NCBI RefSeq assembly: GCF_003399445.1 | Contig: NZ_QUQO01000001.1 | Location: 1,547,001 to 1,611,000 of the forward strand | DNA: 64,000 nt | DNA from: Parvularcula marina | GTDB lineage: Bacteria > Pseudomonadota > Alphaproteobacteria > Caulobacterales > Parvularculaceae | Direction of reading: 5' to 3' | Shown: piece by piece, positions 17,258 through 25,648 of the stretch | How positions within the stretch are numbered: the first letter of the stretch is position 1 | Layout: the number at the start of each line of letters is the position of its first letter | Translations under genes and position numbers: made by a program | The notes under the pieces: model-generated | The model's database searches: none | Seen by the model: only the letters and a program-made list of their open reading frames with translations | What the model was told of the DNA's origin: nothing

Positions 17258-18181
17258 ATGACAGCTGATCCGGGACTGTATTCTTATATTCCCTATAAGG
17301 ACCGACCGAAGATTGTGTGGCCGGGCGGCAAGAAACTCGCCCTTTGGGTCGCACCCAATATCGAATTTTACGAGCTGTCACCGCCGCAAAACCCCCAGCG
17401 GAAAAGCTGGCCTCGCCCTGAGCCGGACGTTGTGAATTACGCCTATCGTGATTTCGGCAATCGCGTTGGTCACTGGCGGCTGATGGAGGCCATGGATGAG
17501 TTCGGCGTCCGCGGATCCGTTTCTCTTTCGGTTGCCATGTGCCAGCACCATCCCGAAATCATCGCGGCGTGTCAGGAGCGGAACTGGGAGTTCTTCTCCC
17601 ACGGAATTTACAATACGCGCTACACATACGGTATGGATGAAGCGCAGGAGCGCGCGGTCGTTGAGGACTCCATCCGAACCGTCAAAACCGCCACGGGTCA
17701 GGATATTAAAGGCTATCTGGCGCCTGCCCTAACTCACACGATGAGCACGATGGACATCATCGCGGATTGCGGGCTCAGCTATACCTGCGATCTGTTTCAT
17801 GATGACCAGCCCCTGCCGGTGAAGGTCAAGAATGGCCGGTTGATCTCCATGCCCTATTCGCTCGAGGTCAATGATCACTATGCCTATAATGTCTTTGGTT
17901 TCTCACCTGAGCAGTATACGGACCTCTTAAAACGCCATTTCGACACCCTTCTCGAAGAGGGGGCCGACAGCGGTACCGTCATGTGCGTGCCCCTGCACGC
18001 CTATCTTGTGGGGCGCGCCCACCGCATTGATCCCTTCAGGAAAGCCCTCGAATATTTCGCAAGCCATAGCGACGATGTCTGGCTGACGACCGCCGCCGAA
18101 ATCTCCGATTTCTATCTTGCGAATTACTATGACGAATTCGATGCGCATATTCGCGCGCATGGAAAGGGAGGTACGGCATGA
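17258..18181 (+). CDS. NodB-fold polysaccharide-deacetylase-like hydrolase (PuuE type), copy 1
   Basis: A 307-residue protein of the cytoplasmic PuuE-like branch of the NodB/polysaccharide deacetylase superfamily. YAYRDFGNRVGHWRLMEAMDEFGVRGSVSLSVAMCQ forms the first metal-side Asp and substrate loop, and FFSHGIYNTRYTYG holds the histidine region. There is no signal peptide, which argues against a cell-wall polysaccharide role. Relatives include metal-independent allantoinases and other small-molecule C-N hydrolases. It starts 20 bases after the amidase gene, and its stop overlaps the start of a second copy. It probably hydrolyses an N-acyl or ureido intermediate; the reaction is inferred. Confidence 0.75.
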   Translation: MTADPGLYSYIPYKDRPKIVWPGGKKLALWVAPNIEFYELSPPQNPQRKSWPRPEPDVVNYAYRDFGNRVGHWRLMEAMDEFGVRGSVSLSVAMCQHHPEIIAACQERNWEFFSHGIYNTRYTYGMDEAQERAVVEDSIRTVKTATGQDIKGYLAPALTHTMSTMDIIADCGLSYTCDLFHDDQPLPVKVKNGRLISMPYSLEVNDHYAYNVFGFSPEQYTDLLKRHFDTLLEEGADSGTVMCVPLHAYLVGRAHRIDPFRKALEYFASHSDDVWLTTAAEISDFYLANYYDEFDAHIRAHGKGGTA

Positions 18182-19116
18182 CGCTCCCTGATGATTATCT
18201 CAAATACCCCAAACGCCAGCACGGGATGGATCACGACCTCTACCCCTGGTCCAATCTGTTTGACCGCAAGCCGGTGTCATGGCCGGAAGGGGCAGGTGTG
18301 GCGCTCTGGATCACCATCTCAGGGGAATTCTTTCCGTTGACGCCCAATACCGGCCCTCTGCGTGCGCCGGGCCATATGGCAACGCCCTATCCTGACTTCC
18401 GAACCTTCACGACACGTGATTACGGCAACCGCGTGGGCATGTATCGCATCATGAAAGTGCTCGACTCGCTCGGACTTTCCGCCAGCGTCAATATGAGCAG
18501 TGATCTGACGACACGCGCGCCCATGCTGGTAGAAGAATTCAAAAGCCGGAACTGGGAGATCATCGCCCATGCCCGTAACATGAATGATGTCGTCCATGGC
18601 GAAACGCCAGAGGACACAGAGCAGGATATCATCGACAGGACGCTCGACGATCTTTCGAACAATGCCGGGATCATCCCTAAGGGCTGGATGTCACCAGCGC
18701 GTTCTGAAAGCTATGCCACTCCGTCGCTCCTAGCGCAGTCCGGTCTCGAATATGTGTGTGACTGGGGTAATGACGACATGCCTTATCTGATGACGACTGA
18801 GGGCGGCCCCATCCATGCCATGCCGTATACGCATGAACTCGAAGACCGCCATGTCCTCCAAAATTTGGGCCAGCGCGAAGAAGTCTATATCGAACAGATC
18901 ATCGCCGCGTTTGACCGCCTGTCAGCTGAAGCAAAAGATCATGGCGGACGAGTGCTTCATCTGGCGCTGACGCCATACATTATCGGCCAACCCTTCCGCA
19001 TCTGGGCGTTAAAAGAGGTGCTGAACCGCATCCTCGAGAAAGGCGCTGTCTGGAATGCAACTGGCGAGGAGATTCTGTCTGCGTGGCAGAATGCACAAAC
19101 GCCGGAGACAGCGTAA
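18178..19116 (+). CDS. NodB-fold polysaccharide-deacetylase-like hydrolase, copy 2
   Basis: A 312-residue paralogue of the preceding gene: TRDYGNRVGMYRIMKVLDSLGLSASVNMSS aligns with copy 1, and IIAHARNMNDVVHG takes the place of the histidine loop. Its start ATG overlaps the stop of copy 1 (ATGA). The two are clearly related but well diverged, and the histidine-loop residues differ (HGIYNT against HARNMN). They may form a heteromer or act on successive intermediates. It lacks a signal peptide. The CoA-transferase begins one base after its stop codon, so the four genes form one operon. Confidence 0.74.
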   Translation: MTLPDDYLKYPKRQHGMDHDLYPWSNLFDRKPVSWPEGAGVALWITISGEFFPLTPNTGPLRAPGHMATPYPDFRTFTTRDYGNRVGMYRIMKVLDSLGLSASVNMSSDLTTRAPMLVEEFKSRNWEIIAHARNMNDVVHGETPEDTEQDIIDRTLDDLSNNAGIIPKGWMSPARSESYATPSLLAQSGLEYVCDWGNDDMPYLMTTEGGPIHAMPYTHELEDRHVLQNLGQREEVYIEQIIAAFDRLSAEAKDHGGRVLHLALTPYIIGQPFRIWALKEVLNRILEKGAVWNATGEEILSAWQNAQTPETA

Positions 19117-19117
19117 C

Positions 19118-20311
19118 ATGAAGAATACCCTGCCCCTGCGCGGCGTAAAAGTCATTGAACTGACGCATATGGTCATGGGACCAGCCGCCGGCGTTATCCT
19201 TGCCGACCTTGGCGCGGACGTCATCAAACTGGAGCCCATTGGCGGCGACCCGACCCGCCGCCTGAAGGGGTCCGGCGCCGGTTACTTCCCGATGTATAAC
19301 CGCAACAAGCGCAGTCTGTCCGTAGACCTCAAATCTGAGGATGGACTGAAACTGGCAAGGGATTTGATCCGCGGCGCGGATATCTTCATCGAGAATTTTC
19401 GCGGCGGCGCCGTTGAACGGCTAGGTCTGGGGTATGACACTTTCAAAGAAGAAAATCCCGGCCTGATCTTCTGCTCGGAGAAGGGGTTTTTATCCGGCCC
19501 TTATGACCACCGCACCGCGCTTGATGAAGTCGCCCAGATGATGGGGGGCCTTGCCTATATGACAGGCCCACCAGGCCGTCCGCTGCGCGCCGGATCATCC
19601 GTGATCGACATTGCAGGCGGCATGTTCGGGGTCATCGGCATTCTGGCGGCACTCGCTGAACGCTCCGCAACCGGACGAGGCCGCAAAGTCGTCAGCTCGC
19701 TTTTTGAGACCACGGCCTTCATGGTCGGCCAGCACATCGCGCAGGCCGCCGTCACCGGCGAGACCGTCAAACCGATGCCGGTGCGCACATCCGCTTGGGC
19801 TATCTACGATCTCTTTGACACCATGGACGACAAACAGCTCTTCATTGGTGTGGTCAGTGACAAGCAATGGCCGATTTTCTGTAACGCATTTTCCTTGCAC
19901 GGATTTCGTGATGATCCCGGCCTGCAAACCAATGCGCAACGCGTTGAAGCACGCGACCGCATTCTTCCCGCCATCAAATCGATCTGCAAAAGCCATTCGC
20001 AGGATGAGCTTGTCAGCATCCTCGAAGAAAGCGGGCTTCCCTTCGCGCCGGTTGCGCACCCGCAGGATCTGACCGACAATCCGCACCTCAATGCGAATGG
20101 TGGACTTCTGAATATCGAACTCCCCGATCAGGAGGGGTCAGCAAAGCTGCCTTCCCTGCCACTCGAAATCGATGAGACGCGTACGTCATTGCGGTATGAT
20201 CCACCTAAAGCCGGCGAGCATACGCTGGAGATCCTCTCAGAGCTCGGTTGCGATGCAGCGCGCATCAAGCGCCTCATTGATCAGCAGGTCGTTGACCCGC
20301 TCGACGAGTAA
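19118..20311 (+). CDS. CaiB/BaiF (class III) CoA-transferase
   Basis: A 397-residue class III CoA-transferase. The start ATG 19118 follows the previous stop after one base. LPLRGVKVIELTHMVMGPAAG and LADLGADVIKLEP are the N-terminal hallmarks, and the catalytic Asp is D136 in RTALDEVAQMMGG. These enzymes move CoA between carboxylates via an aspartyl anhydride. With the LeuC/LeuD-like hydratase and lyase, it fits activation of a hydroxylated dicarboxylate such as (R)-citramalate with succinyl-CoA, making the substrate for the HMG-CoA-lyase-like enzyme. That assignment comes from context, not from sequence-specific evidence. Confidence 0.85.
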   Translation: MKNTLPLRGVKVIELTHMVMGPAAGVILADLGADVIKLEPIGGDPTRRLKGSGAGYFPMYNRNKRSLSVDLKSEDGLKLARDLIRGADIFIENFRGGAVERLGLGYDTFKEENPGLIFCSEKGFLSGPYDHRTALDEVAQMMGGLAYMTGPPGRPLRAGSSVIDIAGGMFGVIGILAALAERSATGRGRKVVSSLFETTAFMVGQHIAQAAVTGETVKPMPVRTSAWAIYDLFDTMDDKQLFIGVVSDKQWPIFCNAFSLHGFRDDPGLQTNAQRVEARDRILPAIKSICKSHSQDELVSILEESGLPFAPVAHPQDLTDNPHLNANGGLLNIELPDQEGSAKLPSLPLEIDETRTSLRYDPPKAGEHTLEILSELGCDAARIKRLIDQQVVDPLDE

Positions 20312-20525
20312 AAAAGCGAGTTCAAGAGAAACTTTGTGCCCAATCTTCGGCTCAGAAGGCCACATGCGTGGCCCGGCTGGTCAGGCCGCCCTGCCGGAGG
20401 CGCTGCGCGCCGTGAGGCAAAATATAATAAGCCTGAGCGGTGAAAGTCCGCCTGCGCTTCATGCGAAGCTCCGGCGTGACAGCCATGCGCTCAAGTAGCC
20501 GAAGGCGGTAGCGCGAAAAAGAATC
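20312..20525. other. Intergenic region between CoA-transferase and tRNA-Ser
   Basis: Contains a GGCCAC-ATGC-GTGGCC hairpin at 20358-20373 without a clear T-run. On the minus strand an open stretch continues from the tRNA, but it reads through the tRNA itself and shows no recognised protein. I see no gene here. Confidence 0.4.
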
Positions 20526-20615
20526 TGGCGGAGAGAGAGGGATTCGAACCCTCGGAACGCTTGCGCGCTCAACGGTTTTCGAGACCGCCCCGTTCGACCA
20601 CTCCGGCACCTCTCC
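20526..20615 (-). tRNA. tRNA-Ser(CGA)
   Basis: A 90-base class II tRNA on the minus strand. The acceptor GGAGAGG pairs with its 3' partner before an encoded CCA. The anticodon loop CTCGAAA gives anticodon CGA, a long variable arm follows, and the T-loop GGTTCGAATCC is intact. It reads UCG serine codons. Confidence 0.95.
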
Positions 20616-20774
20616 ACGGGGGTTCGCAGGACGCGACGAAGCCATGATCAGGCAACTCCGATTGTCCGGCGAGCGGGCGTGCTAATGCCCCGCGCGCGCG
20701 GTTGCAACCTATTTGTGAGAGGCACTGTTCTGGCCTAATGGACGGCTGATGACAGAGCGCCTAATCTTGGCGCC

Positions 20775-21272
20775 ATGAACAAGATCCTGATTGCCGCCCT
20801 CACCCTTTTTGGCCTTGCCGCCTGTGCCTCGACGACCAGCGTTTACGGTCCCGCGACCGATACCGGTTTCGGCTATCGCGACCAGCAGATCGAGGCCGAC
20901 CGCTACCGGGTCTCCTATCGCGGCCGGGACATGACCAGCGCCGATGACGGCGCCCTGCGGCGCGCAGCCGAAATCGCCACTCGCGAAGGGGCAACATGGT
21001 TCCGGGTTGTCAGCCGCGATGTTGAGACCCCTTCGGGCCGCAGCTCCGGCACAAGCATCGGGATTGGCGGCGCCACGGGCGGGCGCAATTCGAGCGTCGG
21101 GGTCGGCGTCCGCCTTCCGCTCGGCGACAATGGCCCTCGTGAAGCCGTTGTCCGGCTCGAAATCCTTCTCGGCGAAGGCGAAATGCCCGGCGATGAGGGC
21201 GTTTATGACGCCCGCCAGGTGCTCGGTAATCTGGGCGGCACAACCGTCGGCGAAAGCGCGCTCGACGGATAA
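20775..21272 (+). CDS. Lipoprotein of the CC0125/CC1285 type
   Basis: A 165-residue secreted protein with a lipoprotein signal (MNKILIAALTLFGLAAC; lipobox LAAC, Cys17). The mature part has GFGYRDQQIEADRYRVSYRGRDMTSADD and then a Gly/Ser-rich loop. This matches a lipoprotein family found widely in alphaproteobacteria and named after Caulobacter members, with no known function. The helical DGALRRAAEIATREGATWFRVV segment resembles small periplasmic alpha/beta domains. It stands alone after the tRNA, with six bases to the next gene, so the two may be co-transcribed. Confidence 0.72.
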   Translation: MNKILIAALTLFGLAACASTTSVYGPATDTGFGYRDQQIEADRYRVSYRGRDMTSADDGALRRAAEIATREGATWFRVVSRDVETPSGRSSGTSIGIGGATGGRNSSVGVGVRLPLGDNGPREAVVRLEILLGEGEMPGDEGVYDARQVLGNLGGTTVGESALDG

Positions 21273-21278
21273 GGGGTT

Positions 21279-21869
21279 ATGGCGAGCAAGACATCGCCAG
21301 ATGACTGGTTCGCCCAGGAGCGACCCTTTTCGGATGCGCTCCTCAGGCTGCGGCAGCTGATGCAGGCGGCCGGACTCACCGAAACGATCAAATGGGGCAT
21401 GCCCTGCTATACGCATGAAGGCCGAAATGTAGCCGGGCTCGGCGCCTTCAAGGCGCATTTCGGGATCTGGTTCTTTGAAGGCGCGCGGCTTGTCGACAGT
21501 GACGGCCTTTTGACCAATGCCCAGCCGGGCAAAACCCAGATGATGCGCCAGATGCGGTTTACCGATGAGAGGGAGATCAAACCCGCCCTGATCAAGCGTT
21601 ACCTGAAAGAGGCCATGGCGCTGCCGCCTGAGAAGAAGAAAAAGGCTGTCAAATCAAAGCCTCCCGTCAAAATTCCGACCGAACTGGTTGATGCTATCAA
21701 AGCCGATCCTGAGCTGAAAACGGCCTTTTCCGCGCTCAGTCCCTCCTGCCAGCGCGAATATGCAGAGCATATTGGAGAGGCCAAAAAGCCAGAGACAAGA
21801 GAGCGGCGGCTCGGGAAAATGATCCAGATGATCAAGGCAGGTCTCGGCCTAAACGACAAATACCGCTAA
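21279..21869 (+). CDS. YdeI/DUF1801-family protein
   Basis: A 196-residue cytoplasmic protein. Residues 15-110 match the DUF1801/YdhG fold (LRQLMQAAGLTETIKWGMPCYTHEGRNVAGLGAFKAHFGIWFFEGA). The C-terminal half (PTELVDAIKADPELKTAFSALSPSCQREYAEHIGEAKKPETRERRL) is the OmdA-type helical domain seen in YdeI proteins. A Lys-rich linker joins them. The biochemical role is not established; relatives have been linked to stress or peptide resistance. It starts six bases after the lipoprotein gene. Confidence 0.75.
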   Translation: MASKTSPDDWFAQERPFSDALLRLRQLMQAAGLTETIKWGMPCYTHEGRNVAGLGAFKAHFGIWFFEGARLVDSDGLLTNAQPGKTQMMRQMRFTDEREIKPALIKRYLKEAMALPPEKKKKAVKSKPPVKIPTELVDAIKADPELKTAFSALSPSCQREYAEHIGEAKKPETRERRLGKMIQMIKAGLGLNDKYR

Positions 21870-22023
21870 AGGCGCGCCAAACCTAACCAGGGTGACATCT
21901 CACGGCATCTTGCATTGCGCAGGGGGTTCGGCGAGGACAGCGTTCAAAAGGCTGGGGCACCGCGAAAACCGGGTCCCTTTCGGGTATGTCGGGGCGACAG
22001 GTTCCCCGCGGGAGAAGTAATTC

Positions 22024-25000
22024 ATGACCACCACGCTTAGTATCCGGCGTCTGTCCCTTTCACTTCTGGCAGGCTCCGCTGCGATCGCCATCGGCCATCC
22101 GGCACTTGCCCAGCAGACAATCGACTCGGATACGACCGATCCCGTCGCGACCTCTACGACTGGCGATCTGACCATCTCTTCAGATGGCAGCATTACCGTG
22201 ACCAGCGGCACCGCTGTGACCATCGATTCCGATAGTGACGTCGTGCAAAACGGCGAAATCGCGATCGACGACACATCGGATGATGGCAGCGCCGCAGCAG
22301 ATGACGCAACCGGCGTTCTGGTCACGGGCGATGTGACCTTCAGCTACGTTCAGAGCGGGACGACCCGGCTTGAAGATGACAGTCCGGTCGACCCGGACGA
22401 CAACGATGAGAACGGCATCACCCCGCCCGACTATGCCGATAACCGCTATGGCTTCCGCCTCGATGCGGGCAGCTATGACGGCGCGATCCTGTTCAACACC
22501 ACAGCCCTCGTCGCCGTTCGCGGGGACGATTCCGCTGCGATCGCGCTTGATGGTGATCTGACGAACTCGGACGGCGACAATGTCATCGATTTCTTCGGCG
22601 ACATTATCATGACCGGGGAGAATTCCGCGGGTCTGCTGATTAATGGCAACATGGACGGAAATGTGAATGTCGGCTCCGGCTCCAGCATTTCCGTAACGGG
22701 CATGGATAGCAGCGCGATCCTCGTCAACGGCGCCATCAATGGCTCGCTTCGGGTCAACGGCATTCTTCAGGTGACAGGCTTTGCCGATACGAACCCTGAG
22801 CTTCCGATTGAAGATGATGCCAGTACCCCCGATGTGGATGAGTCCCAGTCAGCTGAGGCCCTCGCCATTCTGGAACGGAATGCGTCACAGACCGCCCTCA
22901 CATCTGGCGACGGTGTTGCTGTCTATAACGACGTCGTAGGCGGTGTACTGATTGATGCGCCGCTGGTCACGGAATTCGCGGATGTCACCGATCAGACTGT
23001 CACGACGGCCGCGATCAGCGTCTTCGGGGTTGGTAATGCCCTGCGGATCGATGGCGGTGCCGGCGGCATCACAATCGGCGCGTATGAGAACGTCAATATC
23101 GACGAAGCTCGCCAGGCACTGCTGGATGATGATGATCCGGATAATGATGATGACATCCCGGAATATGGCGATTACGGCGTCATCAATCGCGGCCAGATGG
23201 TCAGCAATGGCGTCTATCCTGGCGTTGCTTCCGAAGCCGTCTCCATCCGCAATGCAACGATCGAAGGCGGTATCCGCAATGACGGCGCCATCGACACCCA
23301 GTCTTTGCGCGCAGCAGCGACCGGTATGTATATTGGCAGCGGCGCGAATGTCCCGACCCTCTTTAACCGTGGACGGATCAGTGCTGGGGTGAGTGGCTCG
23401 GGCGGAGATGCGACCGGCATCCATATCGACGTCGGCGCCAATCTGCCGAGCTTTAACAATGATGGCCGGATTGAAGTCTTCGCAATTAGCGATGACAGCG
23501 ATGTTTATGCGATCCGCGATGAAAGCGGGACGATCACTGAGTTTGTGAACTCAGGCATCATCCTCTCTCTCCTGAGCGACGAGAATGACAACAATGCGAA
23601 TACTGAGCGTGACAATGGTGAGCCGGTAGGCCAGGCCATCGCGCTTGATTTCAGCGCAAACACGACGGGCGTGACGATCCGCAACACGGTGACATCTCGC
23701 CCGGGGATCAATGTCGACTCTATCGGGCGCGCCAATTTCGGCCAGATCACGGGTGATATCCTGACCGGTTCCGGCGATGACATGTTCATCGGCGATGCCG
23801 GCCCGACCTTCGGCACGCTCTATCTTGGTGCTGGCAACGATACGGTTGATCTCTCGCAAGGTTCAGTCATTTCAGGCGGGATCGACTTTGGCGATGGTGA
23901 CGAACAATTGCTGGTCGACAACGGCCTCGTCGCCGGCATGATTGATTTCGGCACGGGCACCTCAATCCTGTCCTTGAGCAATAATTCGGCTCTGGTCGGG
24001 AACATTGCTTCGGCCGGCTCCCTCGACATCACTGTTGCAGGCTCTTCGCTCACATTCGGATCAGGCACGGACCTGACCGTCGGTTCACTGATCGTCGACC
24101 CGATGGATATCATGGGAGAACAGGTTGCCAGTACGCTTGGCTTCTCGATCTCTGCCGATGGCTCCAGCGTTTCGAGCGTCACAGCAGGACTTGCCGATCT
24201 CGACAGCACGACCGAGCTTGAGATCCTCTTCGAAGGCGCCTTCGACAACGAAACTGTCGATCAGGTGATCCTGTCGGCAGGCACGCTAAACATCGACATC
24301 GATGCGCTGAACGCGTCCCTCAGCGAGAATGCGGATGGCACCCTGCCGGTCCTTTTCAAACAGTCAGTGCGCCGCGACAATAACGACCTCTCCCTCGTTC
24401 TTGAGCGGAAGACAGCGGCAGAACTGGGTATCGGCAAAGGCATGACGAATGCCTTCGCACCGGTCATCAGTGCCCTGACTGCGGATCAGGATCTTGGCAG
24501 TACCCTCTTTAATGCCACGACCAATGAAGAGTTCATGAGCCTCTTCAGTCAGGTTCTTGCCGGGCCGCTGGATGCACCGCTGGCCTATTCGCGGGCACAG
24601 AACAACTCCGTCACGTCTCTCGTCAGCCACCGTGTTGATGCAATCACTTCCGGGGATGACCGCCTGCAGCGCCGCTTCTGGCTTCAGGAAGAGGGCTACT
24701 TCGTCAATCGCGATCCTGATGACAGCTCCAACGGTTTTGACGGCGGCGGCTTTGTGATTGCTGGCGGTGTCGATGCGCCGATCGGCATGTTCGATGCGGT
24801 CGGGATCTCAGGTCACTACGCTTCTGCCCGTTACGACGAGCAGCTTGGCGAGGACTTCCCGTTTGACCGCACGACGATCGGCCTCGATCTCTATTTCGCG
24901 GACCGTATGGGCGCTCTCGAAGTCGACGGCCGCATCGGTTACGCGATCACGGATTCGACCTCCGAGCGGAACATCAATTTCGGCGGTGGCAACCGCGTCG

Positions 25001-25512
25001 TGACCGGCGACTGGAGCGGCACGCAGCTGACCGCGAACAGCCGGGTCCGCTATGTCATGAAGATGGGCAAGACCGAAGTTCGGCCGTTTGCCGGCTTCGA
25101 CCTCGTTGCTCTGAAAGAAGATGCCTATACGGAAACAGGCAGCCCTGCGCTGGCGCTGACGGTGCAGGAACGTGAGGCCGAAAGCCTTCGCGCGAATGTC
25201 GGTTTTGAGCTTTCCCGCGTCTTCACCTCGGGCCGTCAGGCCTATGAGTTCAGCGTCCCGGGCACTTTCCGTCCGCGCCTGACCGCGGCCTGGAGCCAGG
25301 AGCTCCTGACCGATGACTACACCGCGACCTATAATTTCGACGGCGGGCAGGAATTCACCCTGACTTCCGAGCCGGAAAGCGGTGCCGCGATCATCGGCGG
25401 CGACATGACCTATGAGAACGAGTACGCCACGATCCATGCGGGCGTTTCGGGCACCTTTGGCGAGCAGACGGAAGTCTATACGCTGCGCGTCGGTGTCGGC
25501 CTCAAATGGTAG
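22024..25512 (+). CDS. Autotransporter (type Va secretion) with acidic passenger
   Basis: A 1162-residue outer-membrane protein. A signal peptide (RRLSLSLLAGSAAIAIGHPA, cleaved near ALAQQ) precedes a Ser/Thr/Asp/Gly-rich passenger of about 830 residues. The passenger has repeated beta-helix-like units (for example NSAGLLINGNMDGNVNVGSG and SSAILVNGAINGSLRVNG). The last 280 residues or so form an autotransporter barrel ending in VGVGLKW. An acidic stretch near residues 365-375 (DDDDPDNDDD) could bind calcium. No protease triad or known adhesin motif was seen, so the role is probably structural or adhesive. GGGAGAAG upstream supports the start, and it has no operon partners. Confidence 0.85.
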   Translation: MTTTLSIRRLSLSLLAGSAAIAIGHPALAQQTIDSDTTDPVATSTTGDLTISSDGSITVTSGTAVTIDSDSDVVQNGEIAIDDTSDDGSAAADDATGVLVTGDVTFSYVQSGTTRLEDDSPVDPDDNDENGITPPDYADNRYGFRLDAGSYDGAILFNTTALVAVRGDDSAAIALDGDLTNSDGDNVIDFFGDIIMTGENSAGLLINGNMDGNVNVGSGSSISVTGMDSSAILVNGAINGSLRVNGILQVTGFADTNPELPIEDDASTPDVDESQSAEALAILERNASQTALTSGDGVAVYNDVVGGVLIDAPLVTEFADVTDQTVTTAAISVFGVGNALRIDGGAGGITIGAYENVNIDEARQALLDDDDPDNDDDIPEYGDYGVINRGQMVSNGVYPGVASEAVSIRNATIEGGIRNDGAIDTQSLRAAATGMYIGSGANVPTLFNRGRISAGVSGSGGDATGIHIDVGANLPSFNNDGRIEVFAISDDSDVYAIRDESGTITEFVNSGIILSLLSDENDNNANTERDNGEPVGQAIALDFSANTTGVTIRNTVTSRPGINVDSIGRANFGQITGDILTGSGDDMFIGDAGPTFGTLYLGAGNDTVDLSQGSVISGGIDFGDGDEQLLVDNGLVAGMIDFGTGTSILSLSNNSALVGNIASAGSLDITVAGSSLTFGSGTDLTVGSLIVDPMDIMGEQVASTLGFSISADGSSVSSVTAGLADLDSTTELEILFEGAFDNETVDQVILSAGTLNIDIDALNASLSENADGTLPVLFKQSVRRDNNDLSLVLERKTAAELGIGKGMTNAFAPVISALTADQDLGSTLFNATTNEEFMSLFSQVLAGPLDAPLAYSRAQNNSVTSLVSHRVDAITSGDDRLQRRFWLQEEGYFVNRDPDDSSNGFDGGGFVIAGGVDAPIGMFDAVGISGHYASARYDEQLGEDFPFDRTTIGLDLYFADRMGALEVDGRIGYAITDSTSERNINFGGGNRVVTGDWSGTQLTANSRVRYVMKMGKTEVRPFAGFDLVALKEDAYTETGSPALALTVQEREAESLRANVGFELSRVFTSGRQAYEFSVPGTFRPRLTAAWSQELLTDDYTATYNFDGGQEFTLTSEPESGAAIIGGDMTYENEYATIHAGVSGTFGEQTEVYTLRVGVGLKW

Positions 25513-25522
25513 CCTAGAGTGT

Positions 25523-25554
25523 GGGCCGGTATGCCCCTTATGGGTGACCGGCCC
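25523..25554 (+). terminator. Hairpin after the autotransporter gene
   Basis: GGGCCGGT at 25523-25530 pairs perfectly with ACCGGCCC at 25547-25554, ten bases after the stop codon. No T-run follows, so it may slow or protect transcripts rather than terminate strongly. Confidence 0.5.
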
Positions 25555-25648
25555 TCCTAGTGACAGTAAGGGGCAAATGCCCCCATCTTGACCTGTCCCC
25601 CACTCACGGTATGGGAGCGCTATCATTGCGCGCCCATGGAGAATTCTG

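Noticed and set aside
20352-20645. Minus-strand frame spanning the tRNA-Ser
   Set aside because: It translates through the tRNA gene, a common false call; only the tRNA is supported.
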